A DNA stretch of 64,000 nucleotides from CAVVFX01 sp963777595 (GTDB taxonomy: Bacteria; Acidobacteriota; Terriglobia; Bryobacterales; Bryobacteraceae). Positions 43,549-52,513 of the stretch are shown here, one piece after another. The DNA is taken from contig CAVZRE010000001.1 in assembly GCA_963777595.1 (NCBI GenBank), forward strand, positions 1 through 64,000, in the 5' to 3' direction. How positions within the stretch are numbered: the stretch's first letter is position 1; the number at the start of each line of letters is the position of its first letter. The position numbers were made by a program, and so were the translations under genes. The notes beneath the pieces are model-generated. The model ran no database searches and was not told the DNA's origin. It worked only from the letters and a program-made list of their open reading frames with translations.

Positions 43549-44511
43549 TCACGACAAGTTGCCCCCGGCGCGCTTCTTCCGCTTAATCGCCGGGGCCTGT
43601 GATTCGCTCGCCACGGGTTTCTTGATTTTCTTCAAGCTTTCCTCGAGCGCAGCCATAATATCGATCACGTTTTTTTGAGGAGCCGCAGTTTCAGGTTGCG
43701 TGATTTCACCACTCTCCACTTTTTGTAAAATCGCCTGGCGCAGCCGTTCACGATACTGATCTTTGAACTTCTCTGGCTCGAATTTCCCGGCAAGCGCCTC
43801 TACCAGCTTGACGGCGAGATCCATTTCTTTGCCCGGAATTGCTCCCGTTTCGGCGAGATATTCGTTCTCCCCTTTGACCTCGTCTTCATAGAACAAGGTA
43901 TGCGCAATCAACCCCCGCTTCCCCGGCCGCAGCACCGTAATCTGATCCCGGCGGTGCATCACGAATTCGCCTATCGCTGCATACCCCGTCTTCTTCAGAG
44001 TCTCGAAGAGCAGCGCATAAGGTCGGTCTCCGCCCGCATCCGGAGCGACATAGTAGGACGTCTCCAGGTAAACCGGATCTATCTCCCCGAACCGGACGAA
44101 TTCCAGGATCTGCATATCCGGCGAGCTCCTCGGAGCAATCTTCGCCAACTCCTCCGGCTCGAATTGCACGTACCGGTCCTTTTCGTATTCAAATCCGCTG
44201 ACGATTTCCTCCTTCGACAGACCGCTATTGGAAGCTCCGTTGTCATGGGACGGTTCCCAGGAGGGCGCCTTCGGGATTGCCCTTGACCCCGATGCTGCGG
44301 CCGGTTCATCGCGAGCCACCGGAGCCGCCTGAGGCATCATCGGCAACTCGGTCTCACTTTCCTGGGGAACAAATACCTGGCGCACGCGCGCCCCCGTTTC
44401 ACGCTGCAGCTTGTGCATATGGACCTTTTCGGCCCGAGCAGCGCGAAACAGCTTGATAGGAATAGAGACTAAGCCGAAGTTTAACCGGCCTTTCCAAATA
44501 GTCGACGCCAT
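43549..44511 (-). CDS. ku: Ku DNA end-binding protein
   Basis: A bacterial Ku of about 320 residues for non-homologous end joining. It starts MASTIWKGRLNFGLVSIPIKLFRAAR at 44511 and shows FEYEKDRYVQFEPEELAKIAP, VYLETSYYVAPDAGG, YALLFETLKKTGYAAIGEFVMHRRDQI and GKEMDLAVKLVEALAGKFEPEKFKDQYRERLRQAI, then a Lys-rich tail (KKIKKP, KRKKRAGG). Between about residues 45 and 95, where most bacterial Ku proteins have a short Cys-containing segment, there is instead a Pro/Ala/Ser-rich linker. No LigD ligase gene is in the window, so the pathway partner must lie elsewhere. It follows the radical SAM gene on the same strand but is separated by a hairpin. Confidence 0.92.
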   Translation of the reverse strand: MASTIWKGRLNFGLVSIPIKLFRAARAEKVHMHKLQRETGARVRQVFVPQESETELPMMPQAAPVARDEPAAASGSRAIPKAPSWEPSHDNGASNSGLSKEEIVSGFEYEKDRYVQFEPEELAKIAPRSSPDMQILEFVRFGEIDPVYLETSYYVAPDAGGDRPYALLFETLKKTGYAAIGEFVMHRRDQITVLRPGKRGLIAHTLFYEDEVKGENEYLAETGAIPGKEMDLAVKLVEALAGKFEPEKFKDQYRERLRQAILQKVESGEITQPETAAPQKNVIDIMAALEESLKKIKKPVASESQAPAIKRKKRAGGNLS

Positions 44512-44557
44512 GACCAAATGTGAGCACGCAAGTCGCCATGCCGTCAATCCTTTTGTA

Positions 44558-44578
44558 GAGCAGGCGTTTCGCCTGCTC
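44558..44578 (-). terminator. hairpin terminator after radical SAM gene
   Basis: GAGCAGGCG and CGCCTGCTC form a perfect 9-bp stem with a three-base loop, 11 bases beyond the radical SAM stop codon and 46 bases upstream of the Ku start. On the minus strand the stem is followed by TACAAAAGG, so there is no U tract in that direction; on the plus strand it is followed by CGGACGG. It probably separates the radical SAM and Ku transcripts. Confidence 0.5.
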
Positions 44579-44589
44579 CGGACGGTATT

Positions 44590-46002
44590 TCATCCCTTCG
44601 AGCGCGAGACGAGCATGCCTTCCAGCTTGGGGAAGAGCGCCAAAGCGTCTTCGCCCCGTGCCTGATCCAAAAGCCGGGTCTTAGAAGCGAAATCGCGGCC
44701 ATGCAAAGTGAACCCGTCGGTCTTGTTCATAAACTCGACTAGCGCCCGTAGTTGCTCACGGACCGGCATCGGCATCTGGCCCGCTTCCGACAGCCATGCT
44801 CCAATGTCGCGTTCGACCGTCGACTTGAGTTCCGGCGTGAGCACCTGAACACTCATATAAGCAGGCCTCGTCAGGAACGTAAACGTAATGAAGTTCGGGT
44901 CGACGAATTCCCCTCGGACAATCGTCTCGTAGTGCTCGCGCAAGTCCGTCACATTGAAGAGCGACACCACGAAATGCAGGTTGAGCTTGACATCGGGGAG
45001 TTCTCGCCTGAGCCGCCGGGCGTTCTCCACCCACTTCGCGTAATCCATCCCGGACCGTACATACTCCCCCTGCTTGCCCACGCCATCCAGGCTCAGCGTC
45101 AGGTCGAGGTGCGGAAAATGCTTCCAAAGCTCCACGGCGTCCCAGTGCATGAAACGTAGCTGACTCAAATTGGTGACGATCTGAAGTTTGATGTCCTGCT
45201 TGCGCCGCGCAATCAGTTTTTCGAGTAACAGATATTGGCTTTGGCTGAGCAGGGGCTCGCCTCCCGCCAGGTCGAGTTCCTCCAGGCCGGGCAGGATTTT
45301 CTGATCGAACTCTTTCCAAAAAGCCGGATCTTTGTCAAAACCTTGGTAGCCTTGCGAAACCTTCGCTTCGGGATGGATCAGATTGTGATCGCTCAACCAA
45401 CGATTGGACGCGTCCACGCCGCAGGAACGGCATTTGAAGTTGCAGATGTTATTCGGACGAAGGTCGATCGAGCGGATCGCAGGAGTCATCGCCCCTGGGT
45501 TCGAAGTGAGTAATTGAATGTAGTTTGGATACTTGCTGTTGCTGAAGTCGCGAAAGCTCGACAAACCCAGAATTTCACGATCCTTACAGCCTTGGCACTC
45601 CCACGGCCACTTCCCCCGAAGCATCTGTTGGCGGACTTTGTCGTAGGAGGCCGAAGCGAAAATTTCAGTCAGCGATTGTCCGTGAACGTTGCCCAGCGGA
45701 GCCTCCTGGCTGAGCGCGATGCAACACAGGTGCACATCGCCGGTCGTGGCCACGTGCGTGTGGATCCAGGGCAGCACACACAGGGGAGAGGGCTCTTGAC
45801 GGCCCCGTGAGACGATCCCGGAAGTCAGCCAGTGGAGCGACTGCCGCGCCAGCCGGGAGTGTCTTAGACGATGCTTAAGCCCTGGCGGAAGGTAGGTAGA
45901 GCCTTTCAGGACCGCCGCGCCCAAGCGCTTCAGTAAAGGCCGGAAGCCTGCCCAGGAGGATCTCTTTCGCGTGGGCTGAATCGCGGGGTTCGATTCCTCC
46001 AT
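44590..46002 (-). CDS. twitch-domain radical SAM protein
   Basis: A 470-residue radical SAM enzyme. The 4Fe-4S/SAM site is C187-x3-C191-x2-C194 (NICNFKCRSCG), with the downstream GGEP motif (LDLAGGEPLLSQ). Before it lies an N-terminal region with C-V-L-P-W (C75-W79), C-C (93-94) and C-Q-G-C (136-139), the layout of twitch-domain radical SAM proteins that hold extra clusters. The substrate is unknown; relatives act in surface-glycan, lipid or peptide modification loci. It is divergent from the BACON-glycosyltransferase gene and borders the polysaccharide locus, so a role in modifying that product is possible but not shown. Confidence 0.85.
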   Translation of the reverse strand: MEESNPAIQPTRKRSSWAGFRPLLKRLGAAVLKGSTYLPPGLKHRLRHSRLARQSLHWLTSGIVSRGRQEPSPLCVLPWIHTHVATTGDVHLCCIALSQEAPLGNVHGQSLTEIFASASYDKVRQQMLRGKWPWECQGCKDREILGLSSFRDFSNSKYPNYIQLLTSNPGAMTPAIRSIDLRPNNICNFKCRSCGVDASNRWLSDHNLIHPEAKVSQGYQGFDKDPAFWKEFDQKILPGLEELDLAGGEPLLSQSQYLLLEKLIARRKQDIKLQIVTNLSQLRFMHWDAVELWKHFPHLDLTLSLDGVGKQGEYVRSGMDYAKWVENARRLRRELPDVKLNLHFVVSLFNVTDLREHYETIVRGEFVDPNFITFTFLTRPAYMSVQVLTPELKSTVERDIGAWLSEAGQMPMPVREQLRALVEFMNKTDGFTLHGRDFASKTRLLDQARGEDALALFPKLEGMLVSRSKG

Positions 46003-46141
46003 TGCTGCATTCTACCATTGACTTTGCCGCCCTTCTTTTCCGGCTGAGTGGGCCGCTGCCGCCATGCTACACTCATGTTCTCCGGCCGGAAACCCGGGTC
46101 AGTGCAGCTGCATACAGATTCAACTAGGAGGCCGGCAGCCG

Positions 46142-49100
46142 TTGCCCATTCCCTCTGATTGGCGGGTGCCCCCGGGAACATGGGCGCGATGGCTGCCCTT
46201 GGCTGTAAGCTCACTCCTTATCTTCGGAGGAGTGGCATTTTTCCAGCTGTCCCAGCGGGCAGACCTGAGCAATCTGGCAGGGTATCCCGACGAAGCCTCC
46301 CATTTTGTTACCGGCGTTTGCCTCCTGGACTACTGCCGGAAAGCTCTCGGAACCAACCCCCTCAGCTTTGCCGAATCCTACTACGCTCACTATCCCAAAG
46401 TCGCCTTCGGACACTGGCCGCCGGTTTTCTACGTGCTGCAGGCTTTGTGGTACGGGGTTCTCGGAGTTAGCACGCTCAACGCTCTGCTGCTGGTAGGATG
46501 CATCACGGCAACCGCATCGCTCATCCTTTTCCTCAGGCTCCGGCGTTTGTATGGGACGTGGATTGCGTCCTTAAGCATCTGCGCATTCCTTTGGCTGCCT
46601 GTGGTCCGCAGAAGCACTTTGCTGCTGATGTCAGACATGCTGACCGGCTTGTTTACCCTGCTTGCGATTCTGGCATTCTGTGACGGCTGGATCCACGGAA
46701 GACGCCGGTACTGGCTCCAATTCGCGCTATGGACGCTGCTCGCGATCGGGACTAAAGAGAGCGGGCTCACCCTGCTGGTGTTCGCGCTCATTGCGTTGCC
46801 GCTCCTGGGCGGCAAGACCTTTCTTGGCCGCCGCAATCTCTATCTGATGGCCATCGGCTTCGGGCTCGTGCTTGCCGTGACACTGTTCCTTTATGCCGCG
46901 AGCGGTGTGCTCCATTCCCGCGACCAGCCCCAAGCTGCCATGACCCTGTCCGAGCTGTGGCAACGGCTCCCCCTGCTTGCGACGTTTGCCGGAGGCGTGC
47001 CGGTCGCCATGATCCTGATAGCGGCCTTCGGCGCGGCCGGTGTGCTCGCCATCAGGAAATCCGCCGCATCACGCGATCAATTCGTTCTTGCAAAAATTGC
47101 GCTCATTTATCTGTTAACCACGCTCGCTTCACAGTTGGCCGCGAGGACGCAGGTTGAAGATCGGTATTTCCTGGCCGCATACTTTCCTCTTGCCATTTTG
47201 TTCGCGCAAGGTCTCTCCTCCCTCCAGTGGACAACGAACCGGATTACCGGAAAACGCGCCGCTGGTTTCGTCATAGCGGCGGCGTGCGCAATTCTGAGCA
47301 TCGTAGCCATGCCCGGTGGCAAGATGTACGAGCGAAGAACGGGCTACGCGGAGATCGCGGCAGCCATCCCTTTCGATCCACGGCTGCCCGCAATCCTGGT
47401 CTCGTCCGACGCTTCGGGCGAAGGTTCTTTTCTCGCCGAACGCCTGATTCGAGACTCCTCTCGAGACGGCCTGGTTCTGCGAGCGAGCAAGATGCTGTCG
47501 AATTCGGACTTCCTCGGTAACCGGAAATTACTCACGAAATCGATCGACCAGGTCCACGAGTTCCTCGATGGAGTACCCGTGCGTTTTATTGTCCTCGACA
47601 TGAATGGCTTCATCGATCCGTTCAGCCGCGCCCATCACCGGCTCCTCGAAGATACGCTCCGCCGCGATCCCGAGCAGTTCCGGCTCATCGGTAACTTCCC
47701 GCTGTATTTCGATGGCCGGCGCCGCCTCAACGCTGTGCAGGTTTACGAAAACCTGGGCGCGAGACCGAACCCTCGCGGCGTGATTCGCATCGATATGGCC
47801 AACTCACTCGGGAGAAACATAGAGATTCCCCTGACGGGCGCAAGCAGCATTTCCGTTAGGCCGTCGCAGCCATCGGGCTTGCCCCTTTGGCTGACGCGGC
47901 TGCGGCCGGCAGAGAATGATGCTGGAACTGCTATCCACATCGCTCCCGATATGGACCGCATCCCAGCCTGGGGTGGTTGGGGGCGAATCTACGTGACTGC
48001 GCCCCCGGTTCAATCCTGGCAGGTGCGAGGACTACCGGCCTGGTTAACCACCCTCTCCAACGGTACCGGCTACGGAAACGGAACTTTCACCTACAGACTC
48101 GAGCCCAACGAAACCGGCGAAGTTCGTTGGGCGATCATTTCCGTGGGAGACCGCTCTTTTCGAGTGGTCCAGCCAGGCTTTCCGTACATCTACCTCCCCT
48201 CCTTCCAGCCGTTTTCCGATGTCGAGGTCACTCCGCCTCCCGAAGGCTATTCGTACCTGCCCAAGCCGAGCCGCTGGCATTTACAGGATTTACCAGGAGG
48301 GAGAAGCAAAGTGACCGTCGCCCCCGGAGGCCCCGGGGGGGATGACTGTCTGATCGTCGAAAGGCCCGACGCACCCAATGATGACCCCCTTGCAACCTCG
48401 GTCTACTATTCCGGAATCGACATCGACGAGGGAGCGACTTACCGGCTATCGCTTTGGATGAGGGCGCAGCATCCCTCCCAAATATCCGTGCGTTTTGGAC
48501 AGTCAGCCGCGCCGTATAACCGCTGCGGCCTCGACCAACCGCTCGACGTTGCCTCAAATTGGACCAAGGTGAACCTGTGGTTTCACGCGCGGGGAGAGGG
48601 CTGTGGCCGCGGCCAAAACCGCTTCTTCATTGAGGCGGGCCGGATCGACGGCAAGTTATGGCTTTCACAAGTGTCCCTGCACAGGGAATCGCTTCAGAGC
48701 AGTGGTCCGGAGCAGAGTAATGACACCTGGCAATCTGTGCCGGCCGTCGTAACCGTTTTGCCGCCATCGGACCATCGGAGCTCCGCCGCTGGTTCAGGCA
48801 AGGTCCGGGTGTCGGCGCCCTCTGGCAAGGCCTGGGCTGTGAAAGAGGTTCCATCCTGGCTGAAGATCACGGGAGGCCGTACCGGTACCGGACGCGGCGC
48901 CATCACCTATACCGTAGAAGCCAACACGTCAGGGCGGGAACGCTCGACGGCGATTGAAATCGGCGACGCCGTTTTCGAAATCATGCAAACGGCGCAGCCC
49001 TCGCCAGTCGCCGGATTTCGCGAGTCTCAGACGGACGCAGCTACCGTTACCTTAGATAAAAAAGCCGTGAAAATTGGTGAGGAGCTTGAGGTCCGAACCG

Positions 49101-50080
49101 ATGAGGTTCCGCCGGACTGGTCGGGTGAGCTCATGGTGAACTCCCTCCGCCGTTTTGCGTTCAATTCCAAGCTGTACAGACTGAAAGCTACAGTCCAAAA
49201 CGGCTTCAATGACCAGGGTCCGACGGATATCCACATTCTGCTGAAGGACTCCAGGGGACGTCAGATCCCAGTCAACCATGACGGCCGTTTCCTCATATCC
49301 GTCAAGGCCCCGGACCTTCAACTCGATAGGGATAGCTTCGATGTGGAGTCCGGCGGTGCGTCGGGTCGCGTAAACGTGACAGCCGCAAACGGGAATCGTT
49401 GGTCAGTAGGCGGGGTTCCTGACTGGATTAAAATTACTTCCGGGGCGCAAGGCTCCGGGAAAGGGACGGTCTCCTACCGGGTCGAGGAAAATACCTCCAG
49501 CCAACCGCGTTCCGCAACCCTAACCATCGGAGATTCCCTCTTTGAGATTTCGCAGCTTCGCCCGGCCGCCATCCAACTGCCCTTCTACGACGACTTTCAC
49601 TACGGTGTGCCGCCGCCACCTGTTTGGAAATTGCCCGGCGCACACGATCGGATGGGCCCCCAGGTCCGCTGGGCGATTGTCGATCCCGCCCGGCACTCCT
49701 CGCTCTCCCTCGTGGCCGGCGCTCCCAAAGGCGGCAACAGCGTGCTCATCGAAAAGCAGGCGGATCCCCATCCGTGGACAACCATGATCGTTATGCCCCA
49801 CATCAATGTGAAGGATGGCAGACCGTACAAGGTATCCCTGTGGATGAAGGCGGAGAACCCGGGGCCGGTCTCGCTTGGCTTCGAACAAAGCACCGATCCC
49901 TACCGGACCTGCGGTTTCTTTACCGCGTTTACAGTCACCACCAGCTGGGCAGAGTATGCTATCCCCTTCCGCGTGACAGGCAACCGCTGCGAGGCGGACA
50001 ACAATCGCGTGTCGATTGGGACGGGCCAAATCGGCGGCAAGTTGTGGATCGCAAATTTCTCGATGATACCTACCCGTTGA
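46142..50080 (+). CDS. GT39-like membrane glycosyltransferase fused to BACON and CBM-like modules
   Basis: About 1312 residues. The first 450 are a polytopic membrane domain with roughly 12 hydrophobic segments and the acidic loop-1 motif GYPDEASHF, as in GT39/ArnT-type glycosyltransferases that use lipid-linked sugars. The rest is predicted to be extracytoplasmic: three BACON-like repeats (PAWLTTLSNGTGYGNGTFTY, PSWLKITGGRTGTGRGAITY, PDWIKITSGAQGSGKGTVSY) and two jelly-roll carbohydrate-binding-like modules with near-identical endings (IDGKLWLSQVSL; IGGKLWIANFSM), one in the middle and one at the C-terminus. I start at the TTG at 46142 because AGGAGG (46126-46131) lies ten bases upstream; an ATG at 46064 has none. 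It converges on the minus-strand polysaccharide operon. Confidence 0.8.
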   Translation: MPIPSDWRVPPGTWARWLPLAVSSLLIFGGVAFFQLSQRADLSNLAGYPDEASHFVTGVCLLDYCRKALGTNPLSFAESYYAHYPKVAFGHWPPVFYVLQALWYGVLGVSTLNALLLVGCITATASLILFLRLRRLYGTWIASLSICAFLWLPVVRRSTLLLMSDMLTGLFTLLAILAFCDGWIHGRRRYWLQFALWTLLAIGTKESGLTLLVFALIALPLLGGKTFLGRRNLYLMAIGFGLVLAVTLFLYAASGVLHSRDQPQAAMTLSELWQRLPLLATFAGGVPVAMILIAAFGAAGVLAIRKSAASRDQFVLAKIALIYLLTTLASQLAARTQVEDRYFLAAYFPLAILFAQGLSSLQWTTNRITGKRAAGFVIAAACAILSIVAMPGGKMYERRTGYAEIAAAIPFDPRLPAILVSSDASGEGSFLAERLIRDSSRDGLVLRASKMLSNSDFLGNRKLLTKSIDQVHEFLDGVPVRFIVLDMNGFIDPFSRAHHRLLEDTLRRDPEQFRLIGNFPLYFDGRRRLNAVQVYENLGARPNPRGVIRIDMANSLGRNIEIPLTGASSISVRPSQPSGLPLWLTRLRPAENDAGTAIHIAPDMDRIPAWGGWGRIYVTAPPVQSWQVRGLPAWLTTLSNGTGYGNGTFTYRLEPNETGEVRWAIISVGDRSFRVVQPGFPYIYLPSFQPFSDVEVTPPPEGYSYLPKPSRWHLQDLPGGRSKVTVAPGGPGGDDCLIVERPDAPNDDPLATSVYYSGIDIDEGATYRLSLWMRAQHPSQISVRFGQSAAPYNRCGLDQPLDVASNWTKVNLWFHARGEGCGRGQNRFFIEAGRIDGKLWLSQVSLHRESLQSSGPEQSNDTWQSVPAVVTVLPPSDHRSSAAGSGKVRVSAPSGKAWAVKEVPSWLKITGGRTGTGRGAITYTVEANTSGRERSTAIEIGDAVFEIMQTAQPSPVAGFRESQTDAATVTLDKKAVKIGEELEVRTDEVPPDWSGELMVNSLRRFAFNSKLYRLKATVQNGFNDQGPTDIHILLKDSRGRQIPVNHDGRFLISVKAPDLQLDRDSFDVESGGASGRVNVTAANGNRWSVGGVPDWIKITSGAQGSGKGTVSYRVEENTSSQPRSATLTIGDSLFEISQLRPAAIQLPFYDDFHYGVPPPPVWKLPGAHDRMGPQVRWAIVDPARHSSLSLVAGAPKGGNSVLIEKQADPHPWTTMIVMPHINVKDGRPYKVSLWMKAENPGPVSLGFEQSTDPYRTCGFFTAFTVTTSWAEYAIPFRVTGNRCEADNNRVSIGTGQIGGKLWIANFSMIPTR

Positions 50081-50090
50081 GGGAAGGCGC

Positions 50091-51296
50091 TCACTCCGGC
50101 GGCGGATTCGGATCGCGTCCGGTCCGCACCCAGTTCTTTTCACGGCGGTGGACAAATGTCGCGTAGATCGACAGCTTCGAGACGATATAAGAGGGTACTG
50201 CCCAAAGCGATCGCGCCACACCCGCGTTTTCGAATCGGAGAAGCACCCCGCCGAGCGAGAAGGCCATCGCCAGCCCTCCCATAACCGTTGGAAGAATCGG
50301 CAACCACCCCAGGCCCAGAACTCCCGCGGCGATTGACGCGGACAAAACCGCCAGCCATAACAGGATCAGCAGCGAGAGCGGCGGCACGAGAAGATCCAGG
50401 AACACCGCGAACAAATCCAAACGGCGCTGCCGGATCGCTCCAACCAGGAGCTTTGGGCCTTGCACGACCATGCATTCCAGGCTGCCGTGCAGCCATCGCT
50501 TGCTTTGGCTTGCCTGGGCCCATTTCTGCCCGGGCAGACGGCTGGTCACCTTCGCTTCGCGGCAGAAGGCCGGTGCGTGCCCCGCCAGGATCAACTCGCA
50601 GCTCAGCCACATATCCTCCGTAAGTCTTCCGTTCGCCCACATCGCATTCCGCATGATCGACGCCGGAAAAGCCATCCCGGAACCAGTCAAAAAACAAGGC
50701 AGACCCAGACGATCGAGCCCGCTCGGCCGCACCAGATTCTTTATGCAAAATGCCAGCCTCGCAATGGGCTGCAGCGCCGTCGGGTTTGCCGGTAATTCCA
50801 TCAAATAACTCGCCTGCACCGGCCGGCCCGTCGAGAAAGCCATTCCAGCCAGCTCATCGAGTGCGCCCGGATGCAAATCGCAATCCGCGTCAACCACTAC
50901 GAAGACGTCGTGGCTATTCTCGGGAAGCGAGCGCAAGGCGTAATCAATCGCATAGCCCTTGCCCCTCCGCGCCGCGTCGTGCCGCTCCAATACCAGCGAT
51001 CCCGCTTGTCGTGCGATATCGACGGTCCCGTCGCTGCAGTTGTCGGCGATGACCACCACGCAATCTCCCGGCAAGATCTGCGAGGTAAGGCCTGCCAGCG
51101 TGTGGCGGATGATTGCCGCTTCGTCATGCGCGGGCACCAGAACGGCAACCGTCGGACGGACGGCCTGCGTAGCCCGGACCCTCCTGCGCCCAGGCAGCAC
51201 CGCCGCGGCGCACTCCACAGACCAGACCGCCATCGGCACGAAAATCCCACAAGCGATCAGCAAAAGGATCTGAAGGAATAACCTCCCCGAAGACAC
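50091..51296 (-). CDS. GT2 family glycosyltransferase, membrane-bound
   Basis: A 401-residue GT-A glycosyltransferase with an N-terminal membrane segment (LFLQILLLIACGIFVPMAV) and two or three C-terminal ones (LLVPPLSLLILLWLAVL). Nucleotide-sugar and metal motifs are VAVLVPAHDEAAII, D-A-D (VVVDADCDLHPG), T-E-D (GRLTEDMWLS) and a QxxRW-like QSKRW. This layout is that of cellulose/hyaluronan-synthase-like GT2 enzymes. The start is a GTG that overlaps the preceding TAG (TAGTG). It is last in the ten-gene minus-strand polysaccharide operon. Confidence 0.88.
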   Translation of the reverse strand: MSSGRLFLQILLLIACGIFVPMAVWSVECAAAVLPGRRRVRATQAVRPTVAVLVPAHDEAAIIRHTLAGLTSQILPGDCVVVIADNCSDGTVDIARQAGSLVLERHDAARRGKGYAIDYALRSLPENSHDVFVVVDADCDLHPGALDELAGMAFSTGRPVQASYLMELPANPTALQPIARLAFCIKNLVRPSGLDRLGLPCFLTGSGMAFPASIMRNAMWANGRLTEDMWLSCELILAGHAPAFCREAKVTSRLPGQKWAQASQSKRWLHGSLECMVVQGPKLLVGAIRQRRLDLFAVFLDLLVPPLSLLILLWLAVLSASIAAGVLGLGWLPILPTVMGGLAMAFSLGGVLLRFENAGVARSLWAVPSYIVSKLSIYATFVHRREKNWVRTGRDPNPPPE

Positions 51297-52513
51297 TAAT
51301 CTGTCCCCGCCGATTGAAACCTCGCCAGAAGTTGCCGCGCTGCATCTTCGGACCGGAATTGCTCCCTTACCAGTCTGGCGCCTTCCCTGCCCATCCTCTC
51401 CAGCGTCTCCACCTTCGCGGCAACCGCCTCCCGAAGCGCTCGCTCCAGCCCGTCCACTGACCCGGCTGGAACCAGCCAGCCATTAACACCGGGTACCACC
51501 AGTTCGGCAATGCCTCCAACGCAGGTTGCGATCACCGGCCGCTCGAGCGCGAAGGCTTCGAGGATCACCGACGGCAGGTTCTCGGCCAGGCTCGCGACAA
51601 TCAGGCAGCGCGCAGCTTGAATGTGGGAGCACAGTTCGCTCGTGGGAACTGAGCCGGCAAGCACCACAAACTCTTCGAGACCCAGTTCCGCAATTCTCGC
51701 CTGGATCTGCTCGCGCAGCGGGCCATCCCCGATCAAAATGAATTCGCAGGCGACCCGGTCGGCAATCAGCCTCCCGATCGCTTCGAGCAAAACCATGTGC
51801 CCCTTCTCCACGTCCAGCCGCCCGACACAGACCAGCCTGCACGGGGAGGGAATCGGCGCCTGAAGATGCTGCAGAAAACGGTCGTCAATGCCCGGATGAA
51901 GAACGTGAATCTTGGGCCATTGCGTGTAGTCGCACCACCGGTAGAGCTGGCTTCGCCCATAGGAGCTGACCGATATGACGAACCGGGCCCGTGAGATCTT
52001 TTCGGTCAGCCCGAGAAATCGCGCCCGGTCGAAATCGTCCGGTCCGTGAGCCGCGAAGGTATACGGTGGACCGCCCAAAACATGGCACAACATCGCGACG
52101 GCCGCTGGGTTGGTCGCGAAATGAGCATGCACATGATCCACCCGCTCCTGCGTGAACCAGCGAAGCAGCACGCATGCTTCCACCAGATAGATCAGGTGGA
52201 CCAGGACCCCTCGGTCTGAACCGCGGCCGATACGCAGCGCCAGCTTCAAGGCCCGCACAAAACTGACCCGCCGCGTGAACATCACGGCTGCCCCGGCCGC
52301 CGCAAGTTGAAACACGCCCGATTCCAGCACGATACGAGTCTTTTTCAGCTCGATTCGGTCAGCTTCGTCAACGAAAGTTTCTTTGCATGAGCGTAGCGAG
52401 AATCGCTCGATTCGCACTCCGCAGGCCTCCAGCGCCGCAATTTCACGCCGGATGAAAGCGTGGCTGATCTTGGGGTATTGATTCACCAGGTAGGCAATAC
52501 AGAACGGCCTCAT
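51296..52513 (-). CDS. GT4 family glycosyltransferase
   Basis: A 405-residue GT-B enzyme. The N-domain begins IAYLVNQYPKISHAFIRREI. The C-domain has LVCVGRLDVEKGHMVLLEA, FILIGDGPLREQI and the E-x7-E donor motif (ASLAENLPSVILEAFALERPVIAT). It should transfer a hexose from a nucleotide sugar to a lipid-linked intermediate at the cytoplasmic face. It overlaps the genes on both sides by one to four bases (ATGA upstream), so it is inside a coupled operon. Confidence 0.9.
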   Translation of the reverse strand: MRPFCIAYLVNQYPKISHAFIRREIAALEACGVRIERFSLRSCKETFVDEADRIELKKTRIVLESGVFQLAAAGAAVMFTRRVSFVRALKLALRIGRGSDRGVLVHLIYLVEACVLLRWFTQERVDHVHAHFATNPAAVAMLCHVLGGPPYTFAAHGPDDFDRARFLGLTEKISRARFVISVSSYGRSQLYRWCDYTQWPKIHVLHPGIDDRFLQHLQAPIPSPCRLVCVGRLDVEKGHMVLLEAIGRLIADRVACEFILIGDGPLREQIQARIAELGLEEFVVLAGSVPTSELCSHIQAARCLIVASLAENLPSVILEAFALERPVIATCVGGIAELVVPGVNGWLVPAGSVDGLERALREAVAAKVETLERMGREGARLVREQFRSEDAARQLLARFQSAGTD

